64,000 nucleotides of DNA from Sipunculus nudus (taxonomy: Eukaryota > Annelida > Sipuncula > Golfingiida > Sipunculidae). Both the position numbers and the translations under genes were made by a program. Positions 45,290-55,836 of the stretch are shown here, piece after piece; the first letter of the stretch is position 1, and every line of letters starts with the position of its first letter. The stretch lies in NCBI GenBank assembly GCA_026874595.1, contig CM049313.1, positions 15,747,508-15,811,507 of the forward strand, in the 5' to 3' direction. The notes beneath the pieces are model-generated. The model made no database searches and was not told the origin of the DNA. It worked only from the letters and a program-made list of their open reading frames with translations.

Positions 45290-45852
45290 GTCATGTGAGC
45301 CTTGGGTTTTCACGCCTGGTCGTGGGTCACGTGATGAGCCTGGTATGTGTAGAGACACACGTCTATGTCTTTCTAGATAATTCCTGAAACGCGTGTTGTG
45401 CAAGAACTTATAGACTGTTCGAGAAGTGGAAAATTCCCGGCTTGGGGTGTGAAGGTATATAAAGGGGCTGTTTTTAGAACCAGAGGGCAGGCAGCAGAGC
45501 AGATACCAGCGGACGCAGAAGCGTGTGTCAGATTCTAAGACCTTAACCGACGAATGCGGCAATTATAGAGTTTCAAAGACTTTCTCCTGGATTTTATACA
45601 TTTGGACTTCAGTTTACTTTCTGTGTTGTTGCAAGAACTTTCCACTGGACTGTCATTCTCCGAGAGTTTACATTCAAAGGACTTATCGTTGTGATGATGT
45701 TGGTATCGAGGTACTGTACCATTATCTTTCTGTGTGATTGTATTGACTTGTTGCTATAACGCTGTTTTACTGTATAATTGTATTGATTTAGTGTGTTGTA
45801 TTGTTAGGGTTGTTTTAGGAATAAATTATAGTTATTTGTTAAATTCACAACA
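45290..45852 (+). mobile_element. Possible solo LTR (promoter and polyA cassette)
   Basis: TGTCATG start, TATATAAA at 45456-45463 in a GC-richer U3-like stretch, a U-rich tract, AATAAA at 45820-45825 and a CAACA end make the layout of an LTR of about 560 bases. No matching second LTR, primer-binding site, target duplication or retroelement coding frame was found, so an ordinary promoter is possible. Confidence 0.3.
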
Positions 45853-46484
45853 GTCTGTTTCACGCGATGCGACCCGATCATCAGGTGAATGTGGTTCGAA
45901 TGAAGCTAACGGCGTGGTTTGTAAAGCCGAGTCTTTACGAGATTACGAGATTACGCTTTGGCGTATCGGGGATCGGGGGAGCATGTGAAAGACTGACACT
46001 GATCCTATTGTCCTCGGGGGCACAGAAGAATTGGTCAGGGTACACTTGCGATACTGGAACATAACAGGGCAAAGAGGTTTATTGTTGTTTTAATGTTTAT
46101 ATTTAATACGAAGATATTTGACCAGGATGCCCAATTAGCTTACTAAGCTGATTTTAAATAGGGTCCTTGGTACAGTGAACATTTCAGTAGTATACACATA
46201 TGATATAAAATACACATATACCATGAAAATACACAATATAAAAGGCAAATATACAATATAAAAGGCAAATATACTATACTCATACCAAGTGGACTCGACA
46301 AACTCAACATGGGGTAGTGGCAACGCCATGTCCCTCAGTGAGAGAGCATCTACCTTGGGTAAGTCTGCCCAAAGGATCCTCTGGGTGGGGGGGGGGGGGG
46401 GGGGCTGCTATAAGTAGACAAACAGAGGTCACACTTTCTAGTCCCACAAAAGTAAGGTGCTGCCGTGGCCATATAAGTTTGTAT

Positions 46485-46487
<3 letters not shown>

Positions 46488-46531
<44 letters not shown>
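46488..46531. repeat. AT microsatellite
   Basis: About 20 AT units within a directly repeated CCATATAAGTTTGTATTATA context. Confidence 0.95.
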
Positions 46532-46534
<3 letters not shown>

Positions 46535-46536
<2 letters not shown>

Positions 46537-46567
46537 AATGTGGTCATATATGGTGTGACCACATTTT
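46535..46567. repeat. Perfect 12-bp inverted repeat
   Basis: AAAATGTGGTCA and TGACCACATTTT around a nine-base spacer. A second half-copy (ATTATAAAATGTGGTCAC) lies at 46649. Confidence 0.8.
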
Positions 46568-46671
46568 TTAAAATAAATTTTGCCAAAAATAAATTGTGAC
46601 CGCATTTTACTTGACCAGCCATATAAGTTTGTATTATATATAGAATATTATAAAATGTGGTCACAGAGGAG

Positions 46672-46744
46672 TTCACCGGAAACGAACGCGGCGGCGGAAC
46701 CCGGTCAAAAACATAGAATCCGCAAAACGTTTTGGCGGATACAA
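46672..46744 (+). mobile_element. Terminal fragment of the tandem-repeat element
   Basis: Only the 3' end is present: ACGCGGCGGCGGAACCCGG and the hairpin ATCCGCAAAAC-GTTTTGGCGGAT (46717-46741). Its end is exactly where homology with U2 and U3 begins. Confidence 0.7.
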
Positions 46745-47965
46745 TTATTAAATAAGGCTGTCACACTTGTCCAAACCTGTTCCTGGAACGTAATCTACTT
46801 GCTCCTGAAGAAATGGAAATAATAAACAGTTACTTACAATATCCTCCTTCTGAGGTTAAAAATAAATATACCCCCGCGGTCACTACAGTCCTAAAATTTA
46901 TAAATGTATATTATTGTAGGGACATTTTAGCAAATATTATATCATTACTATTATAATGATCAGTTTGGTAAAAATCGAGACGTCATGGCTTCTGCATTAT
47001 TCCTGAGATCCTCAGTGTACAAATGGTGAAAATCTTATACCCAGAAAGCTTAATAATAATAATAAATATAATAATAATATTGATAACTACAAAAACTATA
47101 ATATTATGATGATAATAGTAATAATAATAATGTAGTAGCATTCTCATGGTATGGTTTCCTTAATACTCATTAAAAAAACGGCGTCAGCATGATAGCCTTG
47201 GATCTATCTTTTTAGGACTAAGTTTTTAAACGTCATGAACTGCCACTCCGACGCTGGTCATAACCATTAATGATTAGCGCTAAAGCACAGGTCCATGATC
47301 TCCTGGTTCTTGTATAACATGACCTTAAACACGCAACGCCAAACAACCTTTGTCCATCAAGGTGTATGTTTATTATTTCAGGACAGGACAAGTCATCGAG
47401 TACATCTTTCCGTCTGACAGGGCCGCGATGTTAGACTAAAGTAAAGCTCTGAGGACTAACTTAAACCCCGAAACTGCCAGATGAAACCGCCAAGGGGCCG
47501 CCAGTAAACATTGATTATGGTCCTATATCTACATATTGATGTAGGCGGCAATGCAGTCATCAATTTAAGTTGTCAATATATCTTTTCACCACACTGTGGA
47601 CATCTATTGGCGACGAGAGACCTTTAGGTGTACGGGTCCGTTTTATCGATGAAATTTCAATTGGTTCAATTTTCAATATTAGATATTCAGCATCTGAACA
47701 TATTTTTTCAAGCCGATTAAATAAAATGAACCGATAGCCTTTTCGATAAGGTATGGAAGATGGGGTTTGATTAATGACAGTGATTTATTCAAAGGTTGGA
47801 TCAACAATGCTGTAGAAGTAATAGGGCTGGGACAAAAAAGGGACCCTTTTGTTAAAAAAAAATTAAATGAAAATAGTGCTGCTTGATTTTCGAGCTATCA
47901 AATTTAAACTATAATGTTTAAATACAATGTGAAGAAACTTAAAACAAGCAAATTCGTGGAATTTA

Positions 47966-48370
47966 TGTCCTCCGCTTCCGCCTTTTTTTGTCCCCTGCTT
48001 GTTGTATCAATATGTTTTAGTTTTTATTGTCTCCTGAAGATGACTCCACATGTCATTGTGGCTGTGTTTTAGTTTTCATTGCCCACTGAAGATATCTCCA
48101 CATGTCATAATTTTTTGTTGTGAATTGGGAACCAAAGGGGATTTCGTTTTGCTTTTGAGCTGCTGATCCTAGATTTTCAAACAAACCCTCCAAAACCATG
48201 CAATCTCAACCAAGGTATGCATGAGAGAAATACTGACACAAATTTGAATGAAATCGGATAATATTTAGGAGAGTTATCGGAAACTAAGACCTGACGGACG
48301 GACAGACAGATGGATAGACAGACAAACCCAAACCAATGTCCCCCGTTCCGAGAAGGCGGGGGACAAAAAT
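47966..48370 (+). repeat. Embedded element with TTTTTGTCCCC inverted ends, U1 copy
   Basis: TTTTTGTCCCC (47985-47995) is mirrored by GGGGGACAAAAA (48358-48369). The right end also forms a hairpin by itself (TGTCCCCC..GGGGGACA), preceded by a GACGGACGGACAGACAGA run. Copies lie at 55490-55836 and, degraded, from 63559. No coding frame. Confidence 0.6.
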
Positions 48371-48839
48371 TCCTTCACAGACAGACAAATTTTACCTGGA
48401 TGATATTTTAATTTGCAAACCATTACTCCTTGCAAATGGCAAATAAAAGGCATAAGTTTGCTAAGATTGATTGTAAACTTTTTTATTAGGAAAATATTAT
48501 TTTGTTATTGAAAGGTTTATGTTTAACGTTTCTTCTTTGGAATTATGAATTATATTATAAATAAGGTATATTTCCTAAATAATGTAGCGGTTAACACCTT
48601 ATTTGAGAAAATGACGCATTCAGAAAACACGTGCGTCACATTAATCTAAAGCCCCCCATGAAGTCTTTTGTTTTTGATTTTTAAATTAATGACGGTGTCT
48701 TGATAAACAATATTGTATCTAAAAAAGCGATATCTCGGGCAGGACAAAATCATTAAGAAAAACGTCTATGAAATCTGACATGGATCCTGTGTAACCACGT
48801 GACTGACAACGTCAAAGAAACTGTAGGCCGGATCCCCCA

Positions 48840-48965
48840 GTCACGTTTTAGCAGGGCTTTTACGGTTCATCCGATGCAGGATAAAGATATCGCCGAGCTT
48901 ACCCAGTCCAATTCCAATATATATCATATATAAAGGCTGAGCTGAAAGGTCTGACTCTGATAGTT
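48840..48965 (+). promoter_or_regulatory. TATA-containing segment conserved in U1 (and 56300-56420 in U2)
   Basis: ATATATAAAGGCTGAGC at about 48925 is followed by GGTCTGACTCTGATAG, and a CACGTGACTGAC E-box lies upstream near 48797. Both full units keep it. It looks like a core promoter, but no exon follows, so function is uncertain. Confidence 0.25.
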
Positions 48966-50599
48966 TAAGGGTTAATATTAGGATTTTGATGTAAAAATAA
49001 CTGATAGACTGAAGAGGGAGACGGTCCTAGCGACAACCTTATTCCACGAGGCTTATCCCGCTTTCAAAACTAACGGTGACTATTCACCCGGAGGGACTGT
49101 GTGATTGATGTTATATATCCTGTTTTCTTGCTAACCTGACCGAGGACTCAGTGAGGATATCAGACTGATGATTTCAAAGAGGACTTTGATGATAAGACCA
49201 TCGAGTAAAATCTACCAATATTATATTTATATACAGAGAGACTCACAACGTTATGCAAATTAAATATTAAGCCGAAAAACAGTCACTGTATGTATGGTTG
49301 ATAACACGCATGGACATTTTTTATTATTTGGTGATACCATCCTCGTCCTTTTGGCCTTTGCTTTCCTGCATTGATACAATTTTTATGAAACTGACCATTA
49401 CTTTAACCAAAAATAGCTAAATAGGGATTGCTAATTACTGATATGAAGGAATACACCTTTCCAAGCTCAGGCTCTTTCGGATGGGAAGCTATAACCATGC
49501 AGTGTCATGCTGACAAAATTTAGATAATTTTCAAACCTAGTAACTTCTGTAGTACAAATGCCTTCCTAAAACCTACATATGTACTTCTTAGAGACCATTA
49601 CAATGATCTCAATGTGAGTTTTTTAGGTGGCGAACACCCACCTTTCTGCTGTCTCTGGGGACAGCGGTGGAAATCATGGCCGCCTTGGGACTTGATGGGC
49701 CAAAATTTCAGATTGGATCTGTAAGTTGTGATTGAGCGTATCCGGAAAAAAGGAAAGAAAAAAGCGAGAGGTCTTTCCTCTAAGCAAATCATTTTGGTTA
49801 ACGAGAGACTGAATGATGTTGGGGCCTCGTCACCTGACGAAAAAAGACAGTTATTCACAAAATCAATTTAATTTTAAAAAATTTCCCGTCAGAAAATCAA
49901 CCATATAATCCGAAATTATTCATAAGGAAACCAGCACCATACCCTGGTAAAGAATTTGTGGGATATAATTTAATATGCGAGAAAACAGGATTTTGTCACG
50001 ACATGTTGCCTGAAGTGACAATGACACATTTGACAGACTTTGATCGGATGATGAAATAACTTGGTACCATAAATATGACAAAATACATGATTTATGAATA
50101 CATGAATACACAAGCCGAAGAGTGCCCCTTGTTGGGACGGGCGTTAACACGAAGGCTGTGAAGGCTGGGCCATAGGTCAGGGAGGACCCCGTTATAATAT
50201 AACTACCTGATAAACCCGGTATACCGAGCTTATTATCTTGGTTGGGGAGATTTATTAACTGAGATATTGAATGTTGGCTCATTTTTTAATCTAAAAGGTA
50301 ACAGAAAATGTAGGTTTTCAGTGGGAAACTGTCTCAATAAGATATGTATAGATAATTTTTACATTTTTTGTGGGGCTGTCCTCGAGGCAAGAAATTCATA
50401 CTCCGGTATGTTTACCTTTAAGACCTGGTCAGTGATGATGATTACATTGCGATTTTTCATCGTATCAGACAAATTTTGAGGCCTGAACCCCCCGAAACCA
50501 CTCCACCCCACCCCACGTCTATTCCAGAAATTGGGACCTTGAACTAGGTTTTGTCATTAATCCCCCTGGGTTGAACTCTCCAGTTCATTAAGCGACACA

Positions 50600-50700
50600 C
50601 ATGTGTTTTTCTCTTTTACTGATGACGCACATGGGTAAGAGCCATTTTCAAATGCAAGGCACAACAGGTTCAAATCCCCCAGCAAGCGTTATTTATATGA
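50600..50700 (+). repeat. tRNA-like SINE head in U1 (counterpart 58240-58335 in U2)
   Basis: A-box-like TGACGCACATGGG (50623-50635) and B-box GGTTCAAATCC (50668-50678) have tRNA-like spacing, with TAAGAGCC after the A-box. The arms do not fold into a full cloverleaf. The U2 copy has a B-box substitution (GGCTCAAATCC). Confidence 0.45.
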
Positions 50701-52397
50701 ACAATTGTAGTGTTTGAGGTTGAGTGACCACGATGCACGCATTCCGGTCATTGCCGAAGGCAGTTCGGCTGTGCTCGGTCTACCCTCCGTGCAAGTCAAT
50801 AAAAACGGAAAAATCACTCAAAATTATTTGTACATTAAAAGTTATTTATTTTCATATTGCCTATGTCATTCCGGGGATAATAACCTTTAAAATGATGTAT
50901 GGCGCAGTATTGTACACAACGCGGTTTTAGAGAACATTGCGAACAGGCGTGAACCGAATTCCTTTTATGCGTCAATGATGCGCAGTCACATAAAGTGGCC
51001 GATCGTGTAGGATTATTTAGCCTTGGTGGAGATTTTTGCTCTATTGTGAAGGTTATAATGCAGCAAGAATAAAAGAGATTGGTCCACTGATACACACGCA
51101 TTGCATGTTGCCAAAGGAATCACATTGGTGATGTACTATTTCATCCTCAGGGACAAGACCCATTTGCTACGCAATAAACCAGAATTCTCGAATTTCGCTT
51201 ACTGAGTTTCTTTGATAGAACCTTTTTACATTGTCTTCCATTTGTATCGAATGAATAACCATAGGTTTATTGTATTTGCTTATAAAATAAGTATGTTCGT
51301 ATTTACACGGTCTTCTTTGATGTTTATAATGAAACAATGTATTTTAATAATATAATATCGAGACCATACGTTGAACACTGGAACCATGGCGACGAGATTA
51401 TGATGACCAAGTAGCAAGAAGGAGAACTTTCTAAGCTTTACATTTTTTTAATCTAGCCATGAACACACGACTCAGGAGGGATTTATTGCCTCGGCCAGGA
51501 GGGTATGCCTTCCTCTTTGTTCGTGTGTTTGTTCACAACACAACTAAAGCAATCATAAACGGTTTCTCATATTGCTAGAGACTTTTTGGAATGGGCCAAT
51601 GATAAATCAATTAGATCTTATGTGGACCCGGCACATGATCTGGGCCCAATAAGTGAATGCAAACACGGTTTTGGAGCATCCTACAATAGAGATCTCGACG
51701 GGCGGAGGCTTGCATTCCTTAGATTTCTAGCAATGGATTTTAAGGCTGGTATTTAATAGATGGAAACCCCATCTATCTCGTCTATTAAATCTATTTGGCT
51801 CAGGGGCAGGTCCAAAACAACCCATGGGCACGTGGTCCTAAACATGACGCGGCGTCACAAAGCCGTGAAGTATGAATGGTTTGGCTTGCTTTGGTTGGCT
51901 CTTGATATTATGCCAGGTGGCCTTTAGATCCCCAGCATAATCTCAAGCATATTTATCAATATTAGTAAAATATTTTTAATATTTGGCCTATTAAAGGCAT
52001 ATTGTTTAAATGCTTGTGTGGGTCTGCTTGTATTTTGGCTCCACTGCATTAACAAAGTTTAATACAAGATTTTATTTTTAAACATGTACGAAAGAGGCCC
52101 ATCGTTTTTCCGTTTTTGAACATATTTTGGTCCGTACGGGAGTCCTGAACCTCAATTATGCGACCACTAAGTACAAAGGAAACACTGCCTAGTCAGCCGT
52201 AGCGGTGGGTTGGTGCGCAAACCAAAGCATTGTATCCCTAATTAACAAAGGGCAGAAGATGAAACAAGCGCAGGGCATAGATCAAAGGGTGTTCACGAAT
52301 GATCACGTCAGACCAGGAATGTTTGCATCACGGATACATAACTTTTATGAGGCCTGCCGTTAATTATTTGCGTGAAACATAGTCCCCTACCTTCAAG

Positions 52398-52540
52398 AAT
52401 GTATTGGTTATGGCAACCACCATTAAAGACTTTTTGCGTGATTACGGCTACCATGTCTTATGGCATGACATGTCCGCGCTGGAGGAAAAGCTGCAGGGGC
52501 AGGCTGTACACACCAAATGTCAAGGTCGGCAATTTTGTAG
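52398..52540 (+). pseudogene. Exon-like open segment in U1, unassigned
   Basis: After a CCTACCTTCAAG acceptor-like site, the frame reads NVLVMATTIKDFLRDYGYHV and LWHDMSALEEKLQGQ with protein-like composition (hydrophobic strand, amphipathic helix, strand). It loosely recalls a TIR/SEFIR-type alpha/beta segment, but I cannot assign it. The U2 copy is broken, so it is treated as a decayed exon. Confidence 0.3.
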
Positions 52541-52759
52541 CTGTGATGAAAGTTGTGCTTGCCTTGAGATATGCTTTGATATGAATTTTTCATTTTTTTC
52601 TATCTTTGAGATTTTCTCATTTTTTTCAGTATTAACAAATCAAGTTATACAAAACGTATCAACAGATTTAGGTAGAAAACAAAATCCGTATTCCAGATTT
52701 TAATGAATAGCTACTTAAGTAAAGAACTTTCGGACACACGAGCTGTTGTCAGACCCTTG

Positions 52760-52856
52760 ATAGTCAAACCTCACTTAGGTGCATAACCACCTCGGAAATG
52801 CGACCACTTTATCACGGTCACGTCGGTGGTCGTAATTCCGAGGTTTTACTGTATAT
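52760..52856. mobile_element. pogo/Tigger-like end fragment (U1; also 60386-60483 in U2)
   Basis: Ends GGTCGTAATTCCGAGGTTTTACTG followed by TA, which reversed is CAGTAAAACCTCGGAATTACG, a Tigger-type terminus. ACCACCTCGGAAATGCGACCACTT is related to 52150-52180. No matching left terminus was found. Confidence 0.4.
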
Positions 52857-53887
52857 TCCCGTGAAATCTCCTGCATGCTATTATGCCTAGAATGTTGACC
52901 GAATAAATGAAGTCTGCCTTGTACATCACGCTGAATGGTTTCAGATACAGCGAGGTTGTTGACACTTGTTTGAGGTAAAAGGTTTAGTTTTAGTTCTGTT
53001 CGCTACCTTAGGTCCCGTCTTTCTCGTATCTCTGACACGATTGGAATATATTCTTTCTTGATAATATAACTTGATTGAATCTGCATGCATCATCATTTGT
53101 GATCGATTTTCAAGGCAGCGAAAAATTAAAAACTATGGCTGTTTCCACGTGGGTATTCTGATGACATTTCTAATGTTGTTACCCGACTGATTTATGCCCA
53201 CTCAAACGTGGCCTGATAATCAATAATCATTTAAATTCTACTGAAAAGGCCATGTGGAGTCGTGAAATAAGTCACATAGCCTATACTTTTCTAACACCGG
53301 GGAAATAAATTTCTTGCAAAATAAAGGTTTTGCTATCGTAAGTATTATCTATCGTTTGTGTAATCTATCGTTAAGTCTTATCCCTTCATTGACAACCAGA
53401 CCACCAGCTGTCAAAACTAGAGAGAAGTCACTCAGTACAAAATCGCAAACAACTTGTATAGTCAGTGCTAGTGTGAAAAAGCATGAAAAGGTTGAAAAAT
53501 GCACACTCAAAAACGCCGGCTTCTATATGCGCAACAATAAATCGTCTATTATCGGTATTCATTTTTATAATTATCAAATAAGGCTGTCACACGTGTCAAA
53601 AGCTGTTCCTGGAACGTAACCTAAATGCTTTTGAAGAAATGGTAATAATAAACAGTTTCTTACAATAGTCTTCCTTCTGAGGTTAAAACTAAATTTACCC
53701 CCGCGGTCACTACATTCCTAAAATTTACAAATGTATATTAATGTAGGGATATTTTAGTAAATATTATATCATTTCCAATATAGTGATAAATGGGCAAATT
53801 TAATAAAATCGAGACAGGTCATGACTTCTGCATTATTCCTAAGATCCTCAGTGAACAAATGGTAAATATCTAATACCCGGAAGGTTT

Positions 53888-53890
53888 AAT

Positions 53891-53932
<42 letters not shown>
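53888..53932. repeat. TAA microsatellite in U2
   Basis: About 15 TAA units at the left edge of the inserted element. The counterparts are 47050-47136 (U1, interrupted) and 61485-61541 (U3). Confidence 0.95.
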
Positions 53933-53934
<2 letters not shown>

Positions 53935-53944
53935 TTATAATAGT

Positions 53945-54262
53945 AACTAGAATACGGGTAGTCGACAAGCTACCACGTGTATCCGCCGAAATCAGAGTGG
54001 GACGGGTAAAGTGAGGCATGGATTGAGTGGCTCGGGGGAAATAGACAGGATGTTTTGCATGCAAGCATGGACGTCTGCAGAAGAAATGTGTATGTAGGTG
54101 GCGCCACCTGTCAAAAATCCAGAAAGTTATCCAAGTTGTATATAATCGCAAAATTTAGGGCAGATAAGTCCATTCACTCCGGAGATATGAGTGATTTTAT
54201 CCCAAGGCCGATGAACAGATGGACGCTGTGCAAAAATGGTTGAAGGTGGCGCCACCGGATAC
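53945..54262 (+). mobile_element. Tandem-repeat element inserted in U2 (internally shortened)
   Basis: Starts near CTAGAATACGGGTAGTCGAC. It carries one full GGTGGCGCCACCTGTC unit at 54098 and ends in a second GGTGGCGCCACC fused directly to GGATAC, so most of the 3' hairpin is deleted. Adjacent TAA runs on both sides. Confidence 0.65.
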
Positions 54263-55489
54263 AATAATAATAAAAAGGATAATAATAAAAGTTATAATAA
54301 TAATGTAGAAGCATTGTCATGGTATGGTTTCCTTAATACTCGTTCAATAAACGGTGACAGCATGATAGCCATGAAGCTTTCTATTAAGAAATAAGTTTTT
54401 ATACGTCGTGTTTTTATACGCATTGGTCATAACCATTAATGATTAGCGCAAAAGCACAGGTCCATGATCTCCTGGTTCTTTGTGTAACATGACCTAAACG
54501 GACAACAACCAACAGCCCTTTTCCATCAAGGTGTGTTTTTATTATCATTTCAAGACAGGACAAGTCATCGAGTACATATTTTCTGTCTGAGAAGGCCGCA
54601 ATGTTAGACTTAATGTTAAGCTGTGGGGAACAATATAATTCAAGGGGAACCATCAGAGGTCCCAGACAGAGCAAACACTGTAAATCTGACAGGAATCTAA
54701 AAGTAATGCATGACAAATATGGTTCTTAACCTCTAGAAGAGCACAGAAAAAAATATATTCAAACAAACGTTTCCGGTACACCACACCGCGGGACAGATCG
54801 TGCCCGTTGCTTGCGAGGCGTTAACCTATTTCATCTGAGCCATGTTATGATATGCCGTCTTCTGATTGGCTGTCAGCTCGGCTTGATGCTACCATGTAGA
54901 CACTTTACCTCACCTGACCATTCCTGTAACTAGGAGATGTCTGGGCTTGGCAACCTACGTGATGCATCTGACAGGACAAACGTAAACCCCGAAACTGTCA
55001 GATAAAACCGCCACGGGCCCCGCCAGTAAACATAGATAATGGTCCTATATCTACATATTGATGTAGGCGGCAATGTAGTACTCAATCTAAGTTCTTAATA
55101 TATCGTTTCACCACACTATCGACATCTATTGGCGAAGAGAGACATTTGGTGTACGGGTTTGTTTTATAGATGAATCTTTCAATTGGTTCTCTCTGTAATA
55201 TTAGATATTCAGCATCAGAACTTAGTTTTTCAAGCTGATTAAATAAAATGAGCCGATAGCCTTTTCGATAAGGTATGGACGATGAGGAATGATGAATGAC
55301 AGTAAATTATTCATAGATTGGATCAACAATGCTGTAGAAGTAAAAGGGCTGTGAACAAAAAGGGACCCTTTTGATAAATGAAATGAAATAATGAAAATAG
55401 TGCTGCTTTATAGGTGAGCTATCTAAATTGAACTATAATATTTAAAAACAATGTGAAGATAATTAAAACAAGCAAATTCGTGGAATTTA

Positions 55490-55836
55490 AGTCCTCCGCT
55501 TCCGCTCTTTTTGTCCCCTGCTTGTTGTATCAATATGTTATAGTTTTTATTGTCCCCTGAAGATGTCTCCACATGTCATTGTGGCTGTGTTTTAGTTTTC
55601 ATTGATTTTGTTTTGATTTTGAGCTGCTGATCCTAGATTTTCAAACAAACCCTCCAAAACCATGCAATCTCAACCAAGGTATGCATGAGAGAAATACTGA
55701 CACAAATTTGAATGAAATCGGATAATATTTAGGAGAGTAATCGCACGGAAACTAAGACCTGACGGACGGACAGACAGATGGATAGACAGACAAACCCAAA
55801 ACAATGTCCCCACTTCCGAAAAGGTGGGGGACAAAA
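55490..55836 (+). repeat. Embedded element with inverted ends, U2 copy
   Basis: Shorter version of the U1 copy, with an internal deletion around 55605, ending CTTCCGAAAAGGTGGGGGACAAAA. Confidence 0.6.

Larger units (their letters stand above)
45853..46671. other. Spacer before U1 with simple repeats
   Basis: Contains a 20-base duplication (ATACAATATAAAAGGCAAAT) near 46230-46275, a G18 run at 46387, an AT microsatellite, and the hairpin at 46535-46567. CCATATAAGTTTGTATTATATA occurs twice (about 46470 and 46619), bracketing the AT run. Confidence 0.6.
46745..53570 (+). repeat. Array unit U1 (6.8 kb)
   Basis: Homologous along its length to U2 and to the start of U3; for example CTTCTGAGGTTAAAA occurs at about 46845, 53673 and 61273. 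It begins directly after the hairpin end of a tandem-repeat element (46672-46744). Unlike U2 and U3 it has no insertion in its TAA microsatellite near 47050-47136 and lacks a block of about 250 bases equivalent to 54718-54970. No frame longer than 120 codons; matched antisense frames (49598-49858, 49920-50282, 50835-51101) differ between units mostly at amino-acid-changing sites. Confidence 0.85.

Noticed and set aside
49627-49718. Exon-like stretch with TTTTTTAG acceptor and GTAAGT donor (WRTPTFLLSLGTAVEIMAAL)
   Set aside because: The U2 copy has a TGA in the same frame, and the context is a dispersed repeat, so the splice-like ends are probably chance.
49598-50282. Antisense frames conserved between U1 and U2 (for example MNNCLFSS... 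and MSQHSISQL...)
   Set aside because: The matches reflect DNA duplication. Differences between units are mainly amino-acid changing, and the second frame shifts in U2, so there is no sign of selection on a protein.
50623-50690. Functional tRNA gene
   Set aside because: A- and B-box spacing is right, but the acceptor and anticodon stems do not pair; a SINE head fits better.
53314-53619. ORF with KTREKSLSTKSQTTCIVSASV, also in U3
   Set aside because: Shared by duplication only; low-complexity polar composition and no family resemblance.
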